Of a stretch of 48,344 nt of DNA, positions 34,486 to 43,583 are shown one piece after another (the first letter of the stretch is position 1; every line of letters begins with the position of its first letter). The notes under the pieces were generated by a model. The model had not been told where the DNA came from. It made no database searches and worked only from the letters and a program-made list of their open reading frames with translations. Source of the stretch: Fictibacillus gelatini DSM 15865 (lineage in GTDB: Bacteria > Bacillota > Bacilli > Bacillales > Fictibacillaceae). The stretch is taken from positions 1-48,344 of the forward strand of contig NZ_AUMP01000031.1 of NCBI RefSeq assembly GCF_000430745.1. Reading direction: 5' to 3'. A program made the translations under genes and the position numbers.

Positions 34486-36093
34486 TTATTTAGGCAATAT
34501 CGTAATCGAATCACCGACCGGCCGTTCACCCGCGGCATCTGACGGATGAGAAATGAGCTTTCCGCCAACTGCCATAGCTGTTGATCCTCCACCGTCCAAA
34601 TTTAATGCCTCTTTAGCTCCTAATGCTTTCATTATTTTTGCACTTTCTTTAAAACTGGTCCCTACACTTCGCTCCGGATTCCTTCCATCAACAGTGACTA
34701 ACAATATATTTCCGTTTGCTTTGATACCGGCCATCGTCCGTGGGTGACGTGTGATCCCGAAATGGTAGAAAAATTCTTCATTGGCATGAAAGCCTTCCTG
34801 TTCCGCATTAACAAAAATTTTCCCATTTTTCAACAAACGTGGCCCGCCATTGACAATGTTTGTTCCTTTTCCTGCGGCATATGGTTTGCCATCAACATAA
34901 AGGTAGTGTTTAGTAGTTAGCCTCATTCCTCGTTTGGCATGTTTTTTCAACCATAGGGCCGCTTCATTCGTTCCTGCTATTACAGACCCATTGAACGGGA
35001 TCGGCCCCCCTCGTTGTTCTCTGACCTCAACGACATTTCCTTCAGCATTCAATACGGCTTCAACACCTTTGCCCTCTGGTGTACTCCTCCCAAATATCGG
35101 ATCGAACTCGATGAGTTCACTGTCATCCTTACAAGTAAAATCATGCATGGGAAGCTGTGTCGGAAGATCGCCGCCAACGCCCCCGCAGCTTCGAATAAAT
35201 CCAGGTTGCCTGTTCATCCCGTCCAGTTCTCTTTTCGCTCCATCTGATGATTGAATGCTCAAATGAGTAGACACTTTTGAAATTGATGCGTTATTCTTAG
35301 CATTCGGTAAAATAAAGCTTGTGCGGGAGTTAACGGCTTCGCTTACAAGTTGTCCTTTATGGACTGAAATTCCCGCCAGGTCGCCTGGAGTCCCGTCTTT
35401 GGCATCCATCACAAAATAGCCGCCGTTGGTCGCCGCTATCGATTGTGTTCGCTTCGCCATACTTGAAACGGTTTCTTTTCCTTCAACCTTGTCCATTGCC
35501 AGAGAAGTTGAAATAGTGCCTTTAAATCGGTGGCGATCAATCTCTATTACATGAATGGACCACGGGCCGGTTGTCCTTGGACTATCAAATCCAGTGTATG
35601 TAACTTTTGCATTTAAAAAGCCGTCAGACTTTAATTTTTTATTTAAATTGTTAGCTTCCTTTTCCGCCGGGAACTTGCCGACTCGAACTAAATAGCCTAA
35701 TTTGTGATGTTTCACATCGTTGGTTGAATCATTTTTAATCGTATGTAAATAAGTGTCATACCCTTTGTTTTTTAAGTCTTCAATCATCATAGCCGCATCC
35801 GTTTTTTTATTGAAAAAGCCAATGTCCACCGTATAATACTCGTTGTTCGATTTCTTGCCTCTTTCAATGGAAATGAACGTAACACCTTCAGTGAGCTGTT
35901 TAATTACTCGCTTTTCCGGGAGTCCGGATTTTCCGAGGGGGAGCTCTTTAATATGCCGTGTTGTGGGTGCTTCATTCATTTTCGCCAGAGTTATTGAAGG
36001 ATTTAAAGATGAAGGAATAGATATAGAAGCAATGGCGGAAGCAAAAGTTAATGAAAAAATTGTACTTTTTATTCTTTTTGGACTCACTTTCAT
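34486..36093 (-). CDS. Exported phosphodiester glycosidase-family (NAGPA) protein with SPOR-like repeats
   Basis: A 535-residue protein with an N-terminal signal or anchor (about residues 1-37, SKSLTFASAIASISIPSS-like hydrophobic region ending in LAKM). Residues about 65-165 have two SPOR-like stretches (YYTVDIGFFNKKTDAAMMIE, YLVRVGKFPAEKEANNLNKK), a fold that binds denuded peptidoglycan. The C-terminal half is the NAGPA/DUF2233 domain: TNGGYFVMDA, NGGPRLLKNGK, RHPRTMAGI, TVDGRNPERS and LNLDGGGSTAMAVGG. Such enzymes cleave sugar phosphodiesters in wall teichoic acid or exopolysaccharide. The ATG at 36093 follows GAAGGGAGAACGAAA. Likely a cell-wall hydrolase. Confidence 0.88.
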   Translation of the reverse strand: MKVSPKRIKSTIFSLTFASAIASISIPSSLNPSITLAKMNEAPTTRHIKELPLGKSGLPEKRVIKQLTEGVTFISIERGKKSNNEYYTVDIGFFNKKTDAAMMIEDLKNKGYDTYLHTIKNDSTNDVKHHKLGYLVRVGKFPAEKEANNLNKKLKSDGFLNAKVTYTGFDSPRTTGPWSIHVIEIDRHRFKGTISTSLAMDKVEGKETVSSMAKRTQSIAATNGGYFVMDAKDGTPGDLAGISVHKGQLVSEAVNSRTSFILPNAKNNASISKVSTHLSIQSSDGAKRELDGMNRQPGFIRSCGGVGGDLPTQLPMHDFTCKDDSELIEFDPIFGRSTPEGKGVEAVLNAEGNVVEVREQRGGPIPFNGSVIAGTNEAALWLKKHAKRGMRLTTKHYLYVDGKPYAAGKGTNIVNGGPRLLKNGKIFVNAEQEGFHANEEFFYHFGITRHPRTMAGIKANGNILLVTVDGRNPERSVGTSFKESAKIMKALGAKEALNLDGGGSTAMAVGGKLISHPSDAAGERPVGDSITILPK

Positions 36094-36207
36094 TTTTCGT
36101 TCTCCCTTCATTTTGCTTACTTTATGCTATCGCATGTTTATTAATTCACAATGAAAACAATGTAAAACATTGTTAATTCCATACAAGAAGTATTCTTTAG
36201 AAAACTA

Positions 36208-36236
36208 TTGTCTGATCATGTCGAATCATTTATAAT
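36208..36236 (+). promoter_or_regulatory. Sigma-A promoter of the lysine riboswitch and lysP
   Basis: -35 TTGTCT (36208-36213), 17-base spacer, -10 TATAAT (36231-36236). Transcription should start near 36243, just ahead of the riboswitch. Confidence 0.85.
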
Positions 36237-36270
36237 AAAAATGTCTTATTAAATGAATACAGATTAAAAT

Positions 36271-36527
36271 CCTCATCAATCCGATGAGGTAGAGGTCGCG
36301 GCTTTTATGAGTAAGAGGGACGAGATGCAGAGAACGTCAATGACTCCATCTGAAAGGAAAAGCTGCCGAAGTTTAAGTCCATCTCTGGGGGCTTAAGCTG
36401 GGGCTGTTTCCGAATAGGAACAGAACTGCCGCGTTTGTAATCCAATCAAACGTGGTGCGCTATCTTACGGAAGGTGCATGATTCGGGTAGATTAGACAAC
36501 CGTCGATTCCTTTCGGCGGTTTTTTTA
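36271..36527 (+). promoter_or_regulatory. L-box lysine riboswitch with intrinsic terminator
   Basis: The 5' part has GAGGTAGAGGTCGCGG (36285-36300) and then TATGAGTAAGAGGGACGAG. Further on are TCTGAAAGGAAAAGCTGCCG, CGAAGTTTAAG, GGGGGCTTAAGCTGGGGCTG and GCGCTATCTTACGGAAGG. This is the order of conserved elements in the lysine aptamer. The expression platform ends in a terminator, AACCGTCGA / TCGGCGGTT with a 6-base loop (36498-36521), then T7. When lysine binds, the terminator should form and lysP expression fall. A short hairpin (CCTCATC / GATGAGG) at 36271-36288 overlaps P1 and could compete with it. Confidence 0.93.
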
Positions 36528-36569
36528 TTTCCCACTCCTTCCAAATAAACGAAAGAGGAGTGTTATTTT

Positions 36570-38030
36570 ATGCAAAGCGCAGCAAGAAATCTGGCAGATC
36601 ATCCAACTGCCAGCGAAAAAACAGAATTAAAACGGAATTTGAAGTCACGGCATTTAACAATGATTTCACTCGGGGGGACGATTGGTACGGGGTTATTCCT
36701 CGCAAGCGGAGGCGCGATTCACTCGGCCGGTCCTGGAGGAGCTCTTCTCGCGTATATTGCGATAGGAATTATGGTTTATTTCTTAATGACAAGCCTTGCG
36801 GAAATGGCAGCATACATGCCGGTTGCCGGTTCTTTCAGCACATATGCAACAAAATTTGTCGATCCTTCTCTCGGGTTTGCATTAGGGTGGAATTATTGGT
36901 ATAACTGGGCAATTACCATAGCTGCTGAATTATCGGCTGTTACGATGATCATGAAGTTCTGGTTTCCGCATAGCCCCTCTCTTCTCTGGAGCGGTCTCTT
37001 TTTAGTTATTATGTTTTTATTAAACTTTTTATCCGTTAAAGGGTTTGGAGAAGCGGAATATTGGTTTTCGATCATAAAAGTAATTACTGTGATCGTCTTT
37101 TTAATCGTTGGTTTCCTTATGATTTTTGGAATTATGAACGGAGATGCGATCGGGTTTAAAAACTTCACCGTAGGAGATGCGCCGTTTCACGGTGGATTCA
37201 TGGCAACTCTCGGCATATTTATGGCGGCAGGATTTTCATTCCAAGGAACGGAGCTGCTTGGCGTAGCTGCCGGTGAAAGTGACGACCCCCGTCAAAATAT
37301 CCCGCGGGCTGTTCGTCAAGTGTTCTGGCGTATTTTGTTGTTTTATGTATTGGCCATTTTCGTTATTAGCTTATTAATCCCTTATACAAATGGCAACCTC
37401 GCCAACAGCGATGTAACAGTAAGCCCCTTTACGCTCGTGTTTGATAAAGCGGGAATTGCTTTCGCTGCTTCTGTTATGAATGCGGTTATTTTAACGGCGG
37501 TTTTATCTGCGGGAAACTCCGGGATGTATGCTTCAACCCGGATGCTCTGGGATTTGGCCCGGGAAGGAAAAGCGCCCAAGTTTCTTGCTAAATTAAACAA
37601 CCGCGGTGTTCCGGTCAATGCATTGATCGTTACTTCACTCGTAGGTTGCGTGGCATTTTTAGCATCGTTATTTGGCGACGGGGTTGTTTATACATGGTTG
37701 TTAAACGCTTCCGGCATGTCTGGATTTATCGCCTGGCTCGGGATTGCGATCAGCCATTACAGATTCCGGAAAGCGTATGTCGCCCGGGGACTCGATATAA
37801 ATGCATTGCCATATAAAGCAAAGTGGTTCCCGTTCGGTCCATTATTCGCTTTTGCGCTTTGTCTCGTTGTCATTTTAGGTCAAAACTATTCCGCCTTTAT
37901 GGGTGGTTCAATTGATTGGTACAGTGTACTTGTTTCCTATATCGGATTGCCGCTATTCATTATCGTTTGGCTTGGATATAAATTCGTTAAAAAAACTAAA
38001 GTCGTTCCACTTGATCAATGTGAATTTTAA
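36570..38030 (+). CDS. lysP: Lysine-specific permease (APC family)
   Basis: A 486-residue amino-acid permease with twelve predicted helices. The APC opening SRHLTMISLGGTIGTGLFLA and FSFQGTELLGVAAGESDDPR are typical of the LysP/AroP group, with QNIPRAVRQVFWRILLFYVL following. It imports lysine by proton symport. The assignment to lysine rests on the L-box directly upstream and on family resemblance. The ATG follows GAGGAGTGTTATTTT. Downstream is a strong terminator and a convergent saccharopine-dehydrogenase-family gene. Confidence 0.92.
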   Translation: MQSAARNLADHPTASEKTELKRNLKSRHLTMISLGGTIGTGLFLASGGAIHSAGPGGALLAYIAIGIMVYFLMTSLAEMAAYMPVAGSFSTYATKFVDPSLGFALGWNYWYNWAITIAAELSAVTMIMKFWFPHSPSLLWSGLFLVIMFLLNFLSVKGFGEAEYWFSIIKVITVIVFLIVGFLMIFGIMNGDAIGFKNFTVGDAPFHGGFMATLGIFMAAGFSFQGTELLGVAAGESDDPRQNIPRAVRQVFWRILLFYVLAIFVISLLIPYTNGNLANSDVTVSPFTLVFDKAGIAFAASVMNAVILTAVLSAGNSGMYASTRMLWDLAREGKAPKFLAKLNNRGVPVNALIVTSLVGCVAFLASLFGDGVVYTWLLNASGMSGFIAWLGIAISHYRFRKAYVARGLDINALPYKAKWFPFGPLFAFALCLVVILGQNYSAFMGGSIDWYSVLVSYIGLPLFIIVWLGYKFVKKTKVVPLDQCEF

Positions 38031-38074
38031 ATCGAAAGCCCGTTAATGCCCAATTGACAGGGTCAAGCGCAGAG

Positions 38075-38108
38075 AACACCACCCGTTATCATTATCACGG
38101 GTGGTGTT
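38075..38108. terminator. Bidirectional intrinsic terminator
   Basis: A perfect 12-bp stem AACACCACCCGT / ACGGGTGGTGTT with a 10-base loop between convergent genes. Confidence 0.85.
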
Positions 38109-38123
38109 ATTTCATTTTTATTT

Positions 38124-39323
38124 TCAAGCCATCAAAATTGGACTCGTTTTCTTTATCACATACCATTCCATGCCTCTTGCCTTTAAGCGCTTAAGAAAAG
38201 GAACGGGGGCAATCTTCTCGGGTGGAATGCATCCAGTTTCATTTAAAAGTCCTTCAGCCATCATGTCAACAGCAACAACGGGTGGAACGCCGGTTTGCCA
38301 GACTGTTGCTTGAAAGCCCGCCTTTTCAAAGATTACATCGTGATTCGCGATTGTATAGACAAATAATTCAACGTTTTCACCATTTTTCGTCCCTTTCACA
38401 TTCGCACCAACGCATGAATAGCCATGGATTTTTCCGGCAAGTTCAGCAGGTTTCGGCATTGTTGTTACGACAACATCACGCGGAATTACGTTCACCCCTC
38501 CTACTTGAATGGGTTCATCACTATCAAGCCCTAAAAAACGTAAAACTTTAAGGGTGTTTACAAAATCCGGGTGAAGCGCATACCGGAACTCTACATATTC
38601 ACATCCTTTCCCGATTGACTGACCAAGGGTTGTAGGTTCCTCATGTTCTACCACATAGCAATCTAACCAGCCAATTGGGTCTGGAAATTCAAACTCATCC
38701 TTATTCGCAAATGGTGTCGGATAATATTTCATTCCATCTTTTGCGGTCCAATAATTTGGTCTTGCCAGACATTCCTGAATGGCCGTTTGTGGGCTAAAAT
38801 AGGTGCAAAAGCCTTCATAGTCCACTTTAGAATTATCTCCATCAAGAATCGTAATGGATTTAACTGTATCCAGTTGATCCGCTGCATATCTTGCCGCAAT
38901 ATTTGAAAATCCAGGGTCACAGCCTAACCCCATAATGCCTAAAATTCCCGCTTTTTTAAATTTATCACCCCAATCCAGTTGAGATAGTAGGTCGTCCGGG
39001 CTATCGGAAGCCATATCAATATAATGGGTTTTTGTATCGATACACGCCTGCATTACCGTATAATTAAATTTCGGAATCCCTGCATGAAGCAGTACGTCGA
39101 TGCCATTCAAAATAGAGGCAACACTTTCTTTGCTGCTGGCATCTACTTGATAAACCGAAATCGCTGCTGAAGTGTTTTTCCTTAATGAATTTGCAAAGAT
39201 TTCTGCCTCAATTGTAGAAATATCCGCAAGAACCAGCCTGGATAAATAACGTTTTTTGATTACTTCTGATGCGCAAACTTGACCTACTCCGCCAACTCCT
39301 ACTATCGCTACATTAAAACCCAA
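38124..39323 (-). CDS. Saccharopine dehydrogenase-family NAD(P)-dependent enzyme
   Basis: A 399-residue oxidoreductase. The Rossmann fold opens FNVAIVGVGGVGQVCASEVI (GxGxxG), and further points are AGIPKFNYTVMQACIDTKTH, GLGCDPGFSNIAARYAADQL and YFSPQTAIQEC. These belong to the LYS9/carboxynorspermidine dehydrogenase group, whose members make or split saccharopine or carboxy-polyamines. Which one cannot be decided here. Its place opposite the lysine permease hints at lysine or polyamine metabolism. It starts at TTG 39323, with AGGAGGA seven bases upstream. Single gene. Confidence 0.88.
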   Translation of the reverse strand: MGFNVAIVGVGGVGQVCASEVIKKRYLSRLVLADISTIEAEIFANSLRKNTSAAISVYQVDASSKESVASILNGIDVLLHAGIPKFNYTVMQACIDTKTHYIDMASDSPDDLLSQLDWGDKFKKAGILGIMGLGCDPGFSNIAARYAADQLDTVKSITILDGDNSKVDYEGFCTYFSPQTAIQECLARPNYWTAKDGMKYYPTPFANKDEFEFPDPIGWLDCYVVEHEEPTTLGQSIGKGCEYVEFRYALHPDFVNTLKVLRFLGLDSDEPIQVGGVNVIPRDVVVTTMPKPAELAGKIHGYSCVGANVKGTKNGENVELFVYTIANHDVIFEKAGFQATVWQTGVPPVVAVDMMAEGLLNETGCIPPEKIAPVPFLKRLKARGMEWYVIKKTSPILMA

Positions 39324-39749
39324 ACAGTCGTCCTCCTATTTAATTAAAAATTCTAAATCCGAATCCGAAACATCCTTTGTTTATCAAATACCATTTCATG
39401 CCATTTCCTCAATTTTAATTGCCACCCCCTTTAAGTTAAATAACGACTGCTTCTTTGTCCGAGGTTGTCTTTTACTTTCTTTTTATCATTCCTATTCTCC
39501 ATTTAACCCCTTGATGCTTCTTCAAAATGCGATATGGATGTTTTAAAAACAAAACTCGAGGGTGCCATTCAGCAAATTATAGGCTGAATAACACCCTCGT
39601 TTTTTAAAGACTGTATGCTATTTCACGGAATTATAATCATTGCATGACTTTTCTTGTATCGATAATTTTCTCGTTCAGCATATAAAAGTTTCGCTACATC
39701 TTCCGGTTTAAAAGGATTCCCCCATCATTTTGCTCTATCTTTTTTTAAA
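39324..39749 (-). other. Intergenic stretch: promoter region, terminator, and a short coding remnant
   Basis: The part next to 39323 holds the upstream region of the dehydrogenase gene. A hairpin CGAGGGTG...GCTGAAT / ATTCAGC...CACCCTCG at 39557-39599, followed on the minus strand by TTTTGTTTTT, ends the ampS transcript. Between it and ampS, 39623-39724 reads on the minus strand WGNPFKPEDVAKLLYAERE and on to SHAMIIIP-stop. It has no start codon and looks like the worn tail of a small gene; I do not recognise the family. Confidence 0.5.
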
Positions 39750-40982
39750 TCAGAAAGCCCAATTCCCATTGCGAAAAACTGGTTCAATTGATCCGTCTTC
39801 TTTTTCCCCATCAATAGCTAAATCATGAGAACCGATCATAAAATCGACGTGATTGATGCTATCATTTAGTCCGATTTTCTCCAGCTCTTCTTTCGTCATA
39901 TCGGATCCGTCTTTGATGCACATTGGCAGTCCGGCGCCTAACGCAATATGGCAGGAGGCATTTTCATCGAACAATGTATTGTAGAAAATAAGATTTGAAT
40001 TTGAAATCGGAGAATTGTGCGGCACAAGCGCCACCTCCCCTAAATAACAAATGTTTTCATCAATAGTTAAAAGATTTTTCAATGTTTCATAACCTGTCTC
40101 AGCCTGGAAATCAACGACTTTCCCATCCTGGAATGTAAGTGAAAAATTATCAATTAATACTCCGTTATAATTTAACGGCTTTTTGCTAGTTACGACGCCG
40201 TTAACCCCATATTTTACCGGAACAGTAAATACTTCTTCTGTCGGCATATTCGGAACATAGGAAGTTCCCGCTTTATTTGTAAATTGGGCGCATAACCATT
40301 GATGTTCATTTGGAAGTTCGATTGTTAAGTTGGTTCCTTCTGATTGATAATGAAGCTTTTTATATTTTTTTTCATTTAAGTAGTCCACTTTTCGAGTGAG
40401 ATTCTCAATATGCGACTGCCATTTATGTATAGGGTCTTCTTCCATCACCCGGGTAACGGTAAATATAGCTTCCCACAACTTTTTTACACTTTCTTCCTTG
40501 CTTTCCCCAGGAAAAATTTGAGCTGCCCATTCTGGTGACGGAACGGAAATAATGCTCCAGCTGATTTTTCCCGTGATCGTATAATCATTAAACTCTTTCA
40601 TTGCTGTTGCCGCTGTTTTGTTGACAATGGCGACTTTTTCAGGGTCAATGTCTTTTAAAAGCGTTGGATTTGGTGCGTAAATTTGCAGTAGAGCTGTATT
40701 ATTTTTAGCCATTTCGACATATCCGTTTGCTCTCCACATCGGAAACTCTTTTAAGCCTTCCTGCGGCGCAAGCCTATACTTTAATAAAGTTAATTCTTCA
40801 TCGTTATAATCGACGTAAACGGTTTTAGCTCCTGCAAGATAGGCTTTTTCTACCACCTTTCTGACAAAATCCGCCGAATGGATAGGTGCCTGGATCAAAA
40901 CATGCTGCCCTTCTTGGACATTTAGCCCTACTTTAATTGCCAATTCAGCATACTGGTCAAGATACGTTTGAAAATTGTCCAT
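39750..40982 (-). CDS. ampS: M29-family metallo-aminopeptidase
   Basis: A 410-residue peptidase of the length usual for AmpS and thermophilic aminopeptidase II. The dinuclear metal ligands are visible in order: Glu in NMPTEEVFTVP, Glu in LGEVALVPHNSP, His in ASCHIALGAG, and His and Asp in NHVDFMIGSHDL. It removes N-terminal residues from peptides in the cytoplasm. The ATG follows AAGGGGGTTTAT, and the opening (YLDQYAELAIKVGLNVQEGQ) is the family's. Single gene with its own terminator. No transporter partner is attached. Confidence 0.93.
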   Translation of the reverse strand: MDNFQTYLDQYAELAIKVGLNVQEGQHVLIQAPIHSADFVRKVVEKAYLAGAKTVYVDYNDEELTLLKYRLAPQEGLKEFPMWRANGYVEMAKNNTALLQIYAPNPTLLKDIDPEKVAIVNKTAATAMKEFNDYTITGKISWSIISVPSPEWAAQIFPGESKEESVKKLWEAIFTVTRVMEEDPIHKWQSHIENLTRKVDYLNEKKYKKLHYQSEGTNLTIELPNEHQWLCAQFTNKAGTSYVPNMPTEEVFTVPVKYGVNGVVTSKKPLNYNGVLIDNFSLTFQDGKVVDFQAETGYETLKNLLTIDENICYLGEVALVPHNSPISNSNLIFYNTLFDENASCHIALGAGLPMCIKDGSDMTKEELEKIGLNDSINHVDFMIGSHDLAIDGEKEDGSIEPVFRNGNWAF

Positions 40983-41074
40983 ATAAACCCCCTTGTTATT
41001 TTTGCCATCTTTTTATTATAAATTTTTTTCGTTATTTTGTTAACTATTTTGAACATTATTACTATATACAAAAA

Positions 41075-41104
41075 ATCAGGCCGCCGGAAGTTTGGCGACC
41101 TGAT
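41075..41104 (-). terminator. Intrinsic terminator of tcyP
   Basis: ATCAGGCCGCC pairs with GGCGACCTGAT (one mismatch), 8-base loop, followed on the minus strand by T6. Confidence 0.85.
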
Positions 41105-41108
41105 CGGT

Positions 41109-42503
41109 TTAAGCCTCTAATTGTTGTTGGCTACTTGCTTGTGATGAATAAACAGTTGTATCTAATTCTTTTGTCACCTTGCTTGTTAATAGCCCTGCCG
41201 TCATGCTTCCGCTCACGTTCAGCGCTGTGCGGCCCATGTCGATTAGCGGCTCGATCGAAACAAGAAGTCCAACGATTGCAACAGGCAAGTTCATCGTCGA
41301 TAAGACAATAAGTGCAGCAAATGTTGCTCCCCCTCCGACACCTGCCACACCGAGTGAGCTTAGTGCGACGACAACGATCAATGTCAAAATAAATGAAGGA
41401 CTTAATGGATCAATCCCGGCAGATGGTGCAACCATAACCGCCAGCATAGCTGGATAAATGCCTGCACATCCATTTTGCCCGATCGATAGCCCAAACGAGC
41501 CGGCAAAATTGGCGATGCCTTCTGGAACTCCGAACTCTTTCGTCTGTGTGCTCACATTTAGTGGCAGCGTTCCTGCACTTGTTCTCGATGTAAATGCGAA
41601 TGTAAGAACCGGCAGCGCTTTTTTCACATAGGTCAAAGGGCTTAACCCCGATAAAGAAAGAATAAGTAAGTGAATAATGAACATGACGATTAACGCAATG
41701 TAAGAAGCAACCACAAATTTGCCCAGTTTCCAAATCGCATTTAAATCACTCGTTGCCCCAATCTTTGTCATTAATGCAAGTATTCCATATGGAGTTAAAC
41801 GCAACACAAGTGTTACGACCCTCATGACAATGGCGTAAAGCGAATCTACAATTTTCGCGAACAATTCCGCTTGTTCAGGGCTTTTTCGCTTCACACCGAG
41901 AAAGGCAATCCCAATAATAACGGAAAAAATAACAACAGCAATTGTCGATGTAGGGCGAGCCCCTGTGAAATCTAGAAATGGATTGCCAGGAAGCAATTCA
42001 AGAATCTTTTGCGGTGCTGTCATGTTTTGAATACTATCTAGTTTTTGATTCACCGTTTGCAGTTGAAGCGTCTCAGCATCTCCTTTATGAAGCTCAATTC
42101 CTTGAAGATGGAACGAAAGCGCCGACGCAATGCCGATGGCCGCTGCAATGGCGGTAGTCACGAGCAATGTCCCAATCACTAAACCTCCGACTTTACCTGC
42201 ATTTTTTGACAACTTCGTCTTAATAAATGCAACAAGAATCGATATAAAGACGAGCGGCATGACGATCATTTGCAGCAATTTAACATAGCCGTAACCTGCA
42301 ATGTTAAACCAATCTACCGAATGAACAATGACGTTAGATGTCGGACCATAAATAAATTGCAAAATAAGCCCGAACACAATTCCTATTCCTAATGCCGTAA
42401 ATACGCGTTTAGAGAAAGAAACGTGCTTTCGTTGCATGTAAAATAGGACGGAAATTAAAAGTAGCATAATAACGATGTTGACAATTACGAGAAATGTAGA
42501 CAC
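41109..42503 (-). CDS. tcyP: L-cystine:proton symporter TcyP
   Basis: A 464-residue dicarboxylate/amino-acid:cation symporter (SLC1-type) very like Bacillus TcyP: KHVSFSKRVFTALGIGIVFG, GYVKLLQMIVMPLVFISIL, LDFTGARPTSTIAVVIFSV, FAFTSRTSAGTLPLNV and GLSIGQNGCAGIYPAMLAV. The last two are the re-entrant loops that hold substrate. It imports cystine, which supplies cysteine and so shares its end product with sulfite reductase. It starts at GTG 42503 with GGGGGAGAAATAGG upstream. The promoter carries the operator shared with cysJI. Confidence 0.96.
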   Translation of the reverse strand: MSTFLVIVNIVIMLLLISVLFYMQRKHVSFSKRVFTALGIGIVFGLILQFIYGPTSNVIVHSVDWFNIAGYGYVKLLQMIVMPLVFISILVAFIKTKLSKNAGKVGGLVIGTLLVTTAIAAAIGIASALSFHLQGIELHKGDAETLQLQTVNQKLDSIQNMTAPQKILELLPGNPFLDFTGARPTSTIAVVIFSVIIGIAFLGVKRKSPEQAELFAKIVDSLYAIVMRVVTLVLRLTPYGILALMTKIGATSDLNAIWKLGKFVVASYIALIVMFIIHLLILSLSGLSPLTYVKKALPVLTFAFTSRTSAGTLPLNVSTQTKEFGVPEGIANFAGSFGLSIGQNGCAGIYPAMLAVMVAPSAGIDPLSPSFILTLIVVVALSSLGVAGVGGGATFAALIVLSTMNLPVAIVGLLVSIEPLIDMGRTALNVSGSMTAGLLTSKVTKELDTTVYSSQASSQQQLEA

Positions 42504-42537
42504 CCTATTTCTCCCCCTTTATTCGTTTAATAAAAAA

Positions 42538-42573
42538 ACTATATTACATGTATTCCGATACGTCAAGTAGGAA
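42538..42573 (-). promoter_or_regulatory. tcyP promoter with a candidate CymR-type operator
   Basis: Minus-strand -35 TTGACG (42561-42566) and -10 TATAGT (42538-42543) are 17 bases apart. Over the -35 the plus strand reads TTCCGATACGTCAAGTAGG followed by AA (42553-42573), a TTCC-N13-GGAA dyad. It matches the cysJI site at 16 of 19 positions. Confidence 0.75.
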
Positions 42574-42746
42574 TTACTTGCGTCTATCCTCCCTCCTTTT
42601 TATATTTTCTTTCCCCTTATTTTATTCGAACAAGTTCCGGATTATTGCTATCCATATATGAAAATAGGAGCTATAAAACAACATATTTCAGGAATAGCAA
42701 ACTTATTATGTAAGTATCATCTAATAACCGATAGAGGGGGGATTGC

Positions 42747-43553
42747 ATGCCTTATTTGAAGTTAGAAAACAATGTAAAACTATACTATGAAGCGCTTGGT
42801 GAAGGTACTCCGGTCATCTTTGTCCACGGCGTTTGGATGAGTGGCAAATTCTTTCAAAAACAACTTCCTTACTTTCGTCAAAACTACCGGGCGATTGCTT
42901 TAGATTTAAGATGCCATGGAAAGTCATCTCACGTTCACTCCGGTCATACGATTACGGGATATGCCGGAGATCTTCATAAGTTTATACAAACTTTTAATCT
43001 GAAAGACATTGTGCTGGTTGGCTGGTCAATGGGGGCATTTGTCGTCTGGGAATATATGAAGCAGTTTGGTCAAGAAAATATAAAAGGAACGGTCATTATC
43101 GATGAATTAGCATCGGATTTCAAATGGCCGGATTTCCCGATCGGCGCGTTTAATATGGAAACGCTTATCCACTTTATGAAAGAGATTCAAACGAACAGAG
43201 ATTCATTTGTGAAAGAATTTATTCCGTTAATGTTTAAAAATGGCCTTGCCGATGAAGAAATGGACTGGATGTTCGCGGAAGTAAGTAAGCTACTGGAATC
43301 GGTTGCGAGCGCCATTCTATTTGATCAATCGGTGGTCGACTATCGTTCACTATTGCCGACAATTAAGATCCCGACCCTACTTTGCTTCGGAAGAGAAGAA
43401 AAACTGATTCCTGTTGCCGCAGGGAAGCATTTACAGGAAAACATCCCGAACTCAAAGCTAGTGGTCTTTGAAAATAGCTGCCATTGCCCGTTTCTGGAGG
43501 AAGCTGACTTGTTTAATAAGGAAGTTGATGCGTTTATAAAGTCTCTCAATTAA
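42747..43553 (+). CDS. Alpha/beta hydrolase
   Basis: A 268-residue hydrolase. It has the oxyanion loop FVHGVWMSG, the nucleophile elbow in VGWSMGAFVVWEYM (Ser), an acid in CFGREEKLIPVAAG (Glu rather than Asp) and the base His in NSCHCPFLEEADLF. The opening (YLKLENNVKLYYEALGEGTP) is that of epoxide-hydrolase and haloperoxidase-like proteins, whose substrates vary. The ATG follows GAGGGGGGATTGC. It is a distant paralog of the broken hydrolase at 9190. Single gene ending at a strong terminator. Confidence 0.92.
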   Translation: MPYLKLENNVKLYYEALGEGTPVIFVHGVWMSGKFFQKQLPYFRQNYRAIALDLRCHGKSSHVHSGHTITGYAGDLHKFIQTFNLKDIVLVGWSMGAFVVWEYMKQFGQENIKGTVIIDELASDFKWPDFPIGAFNMETLIHFMKEIQTNRDSFVKEFIPLMFKNGLADEEMDWMFAEVSKLLESVASAILFDQSVVDYRSLLPTIKIPTLLCFGREEKLIPVAAGKHLQENIPNSKLVVFENSCHCPFLEEADLFNKEVDAFIKSLN

Positions 43554-43559
43554 CTGAAA

Positions 43560-43582
43560 AACAACAGCGCGCAGCTGTTGTT
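43560..43582. terminator. Bidirectional intrinsic terminator
   Basis: A perfect 9-bp stem AACAACAGC / GCTGTTGTT, 5-base loop, T-run on the plus strand. The stop of the convergent DUF6501 gene abuts it. Confidence 0.85.
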
Positions 43583-43583
43583 T

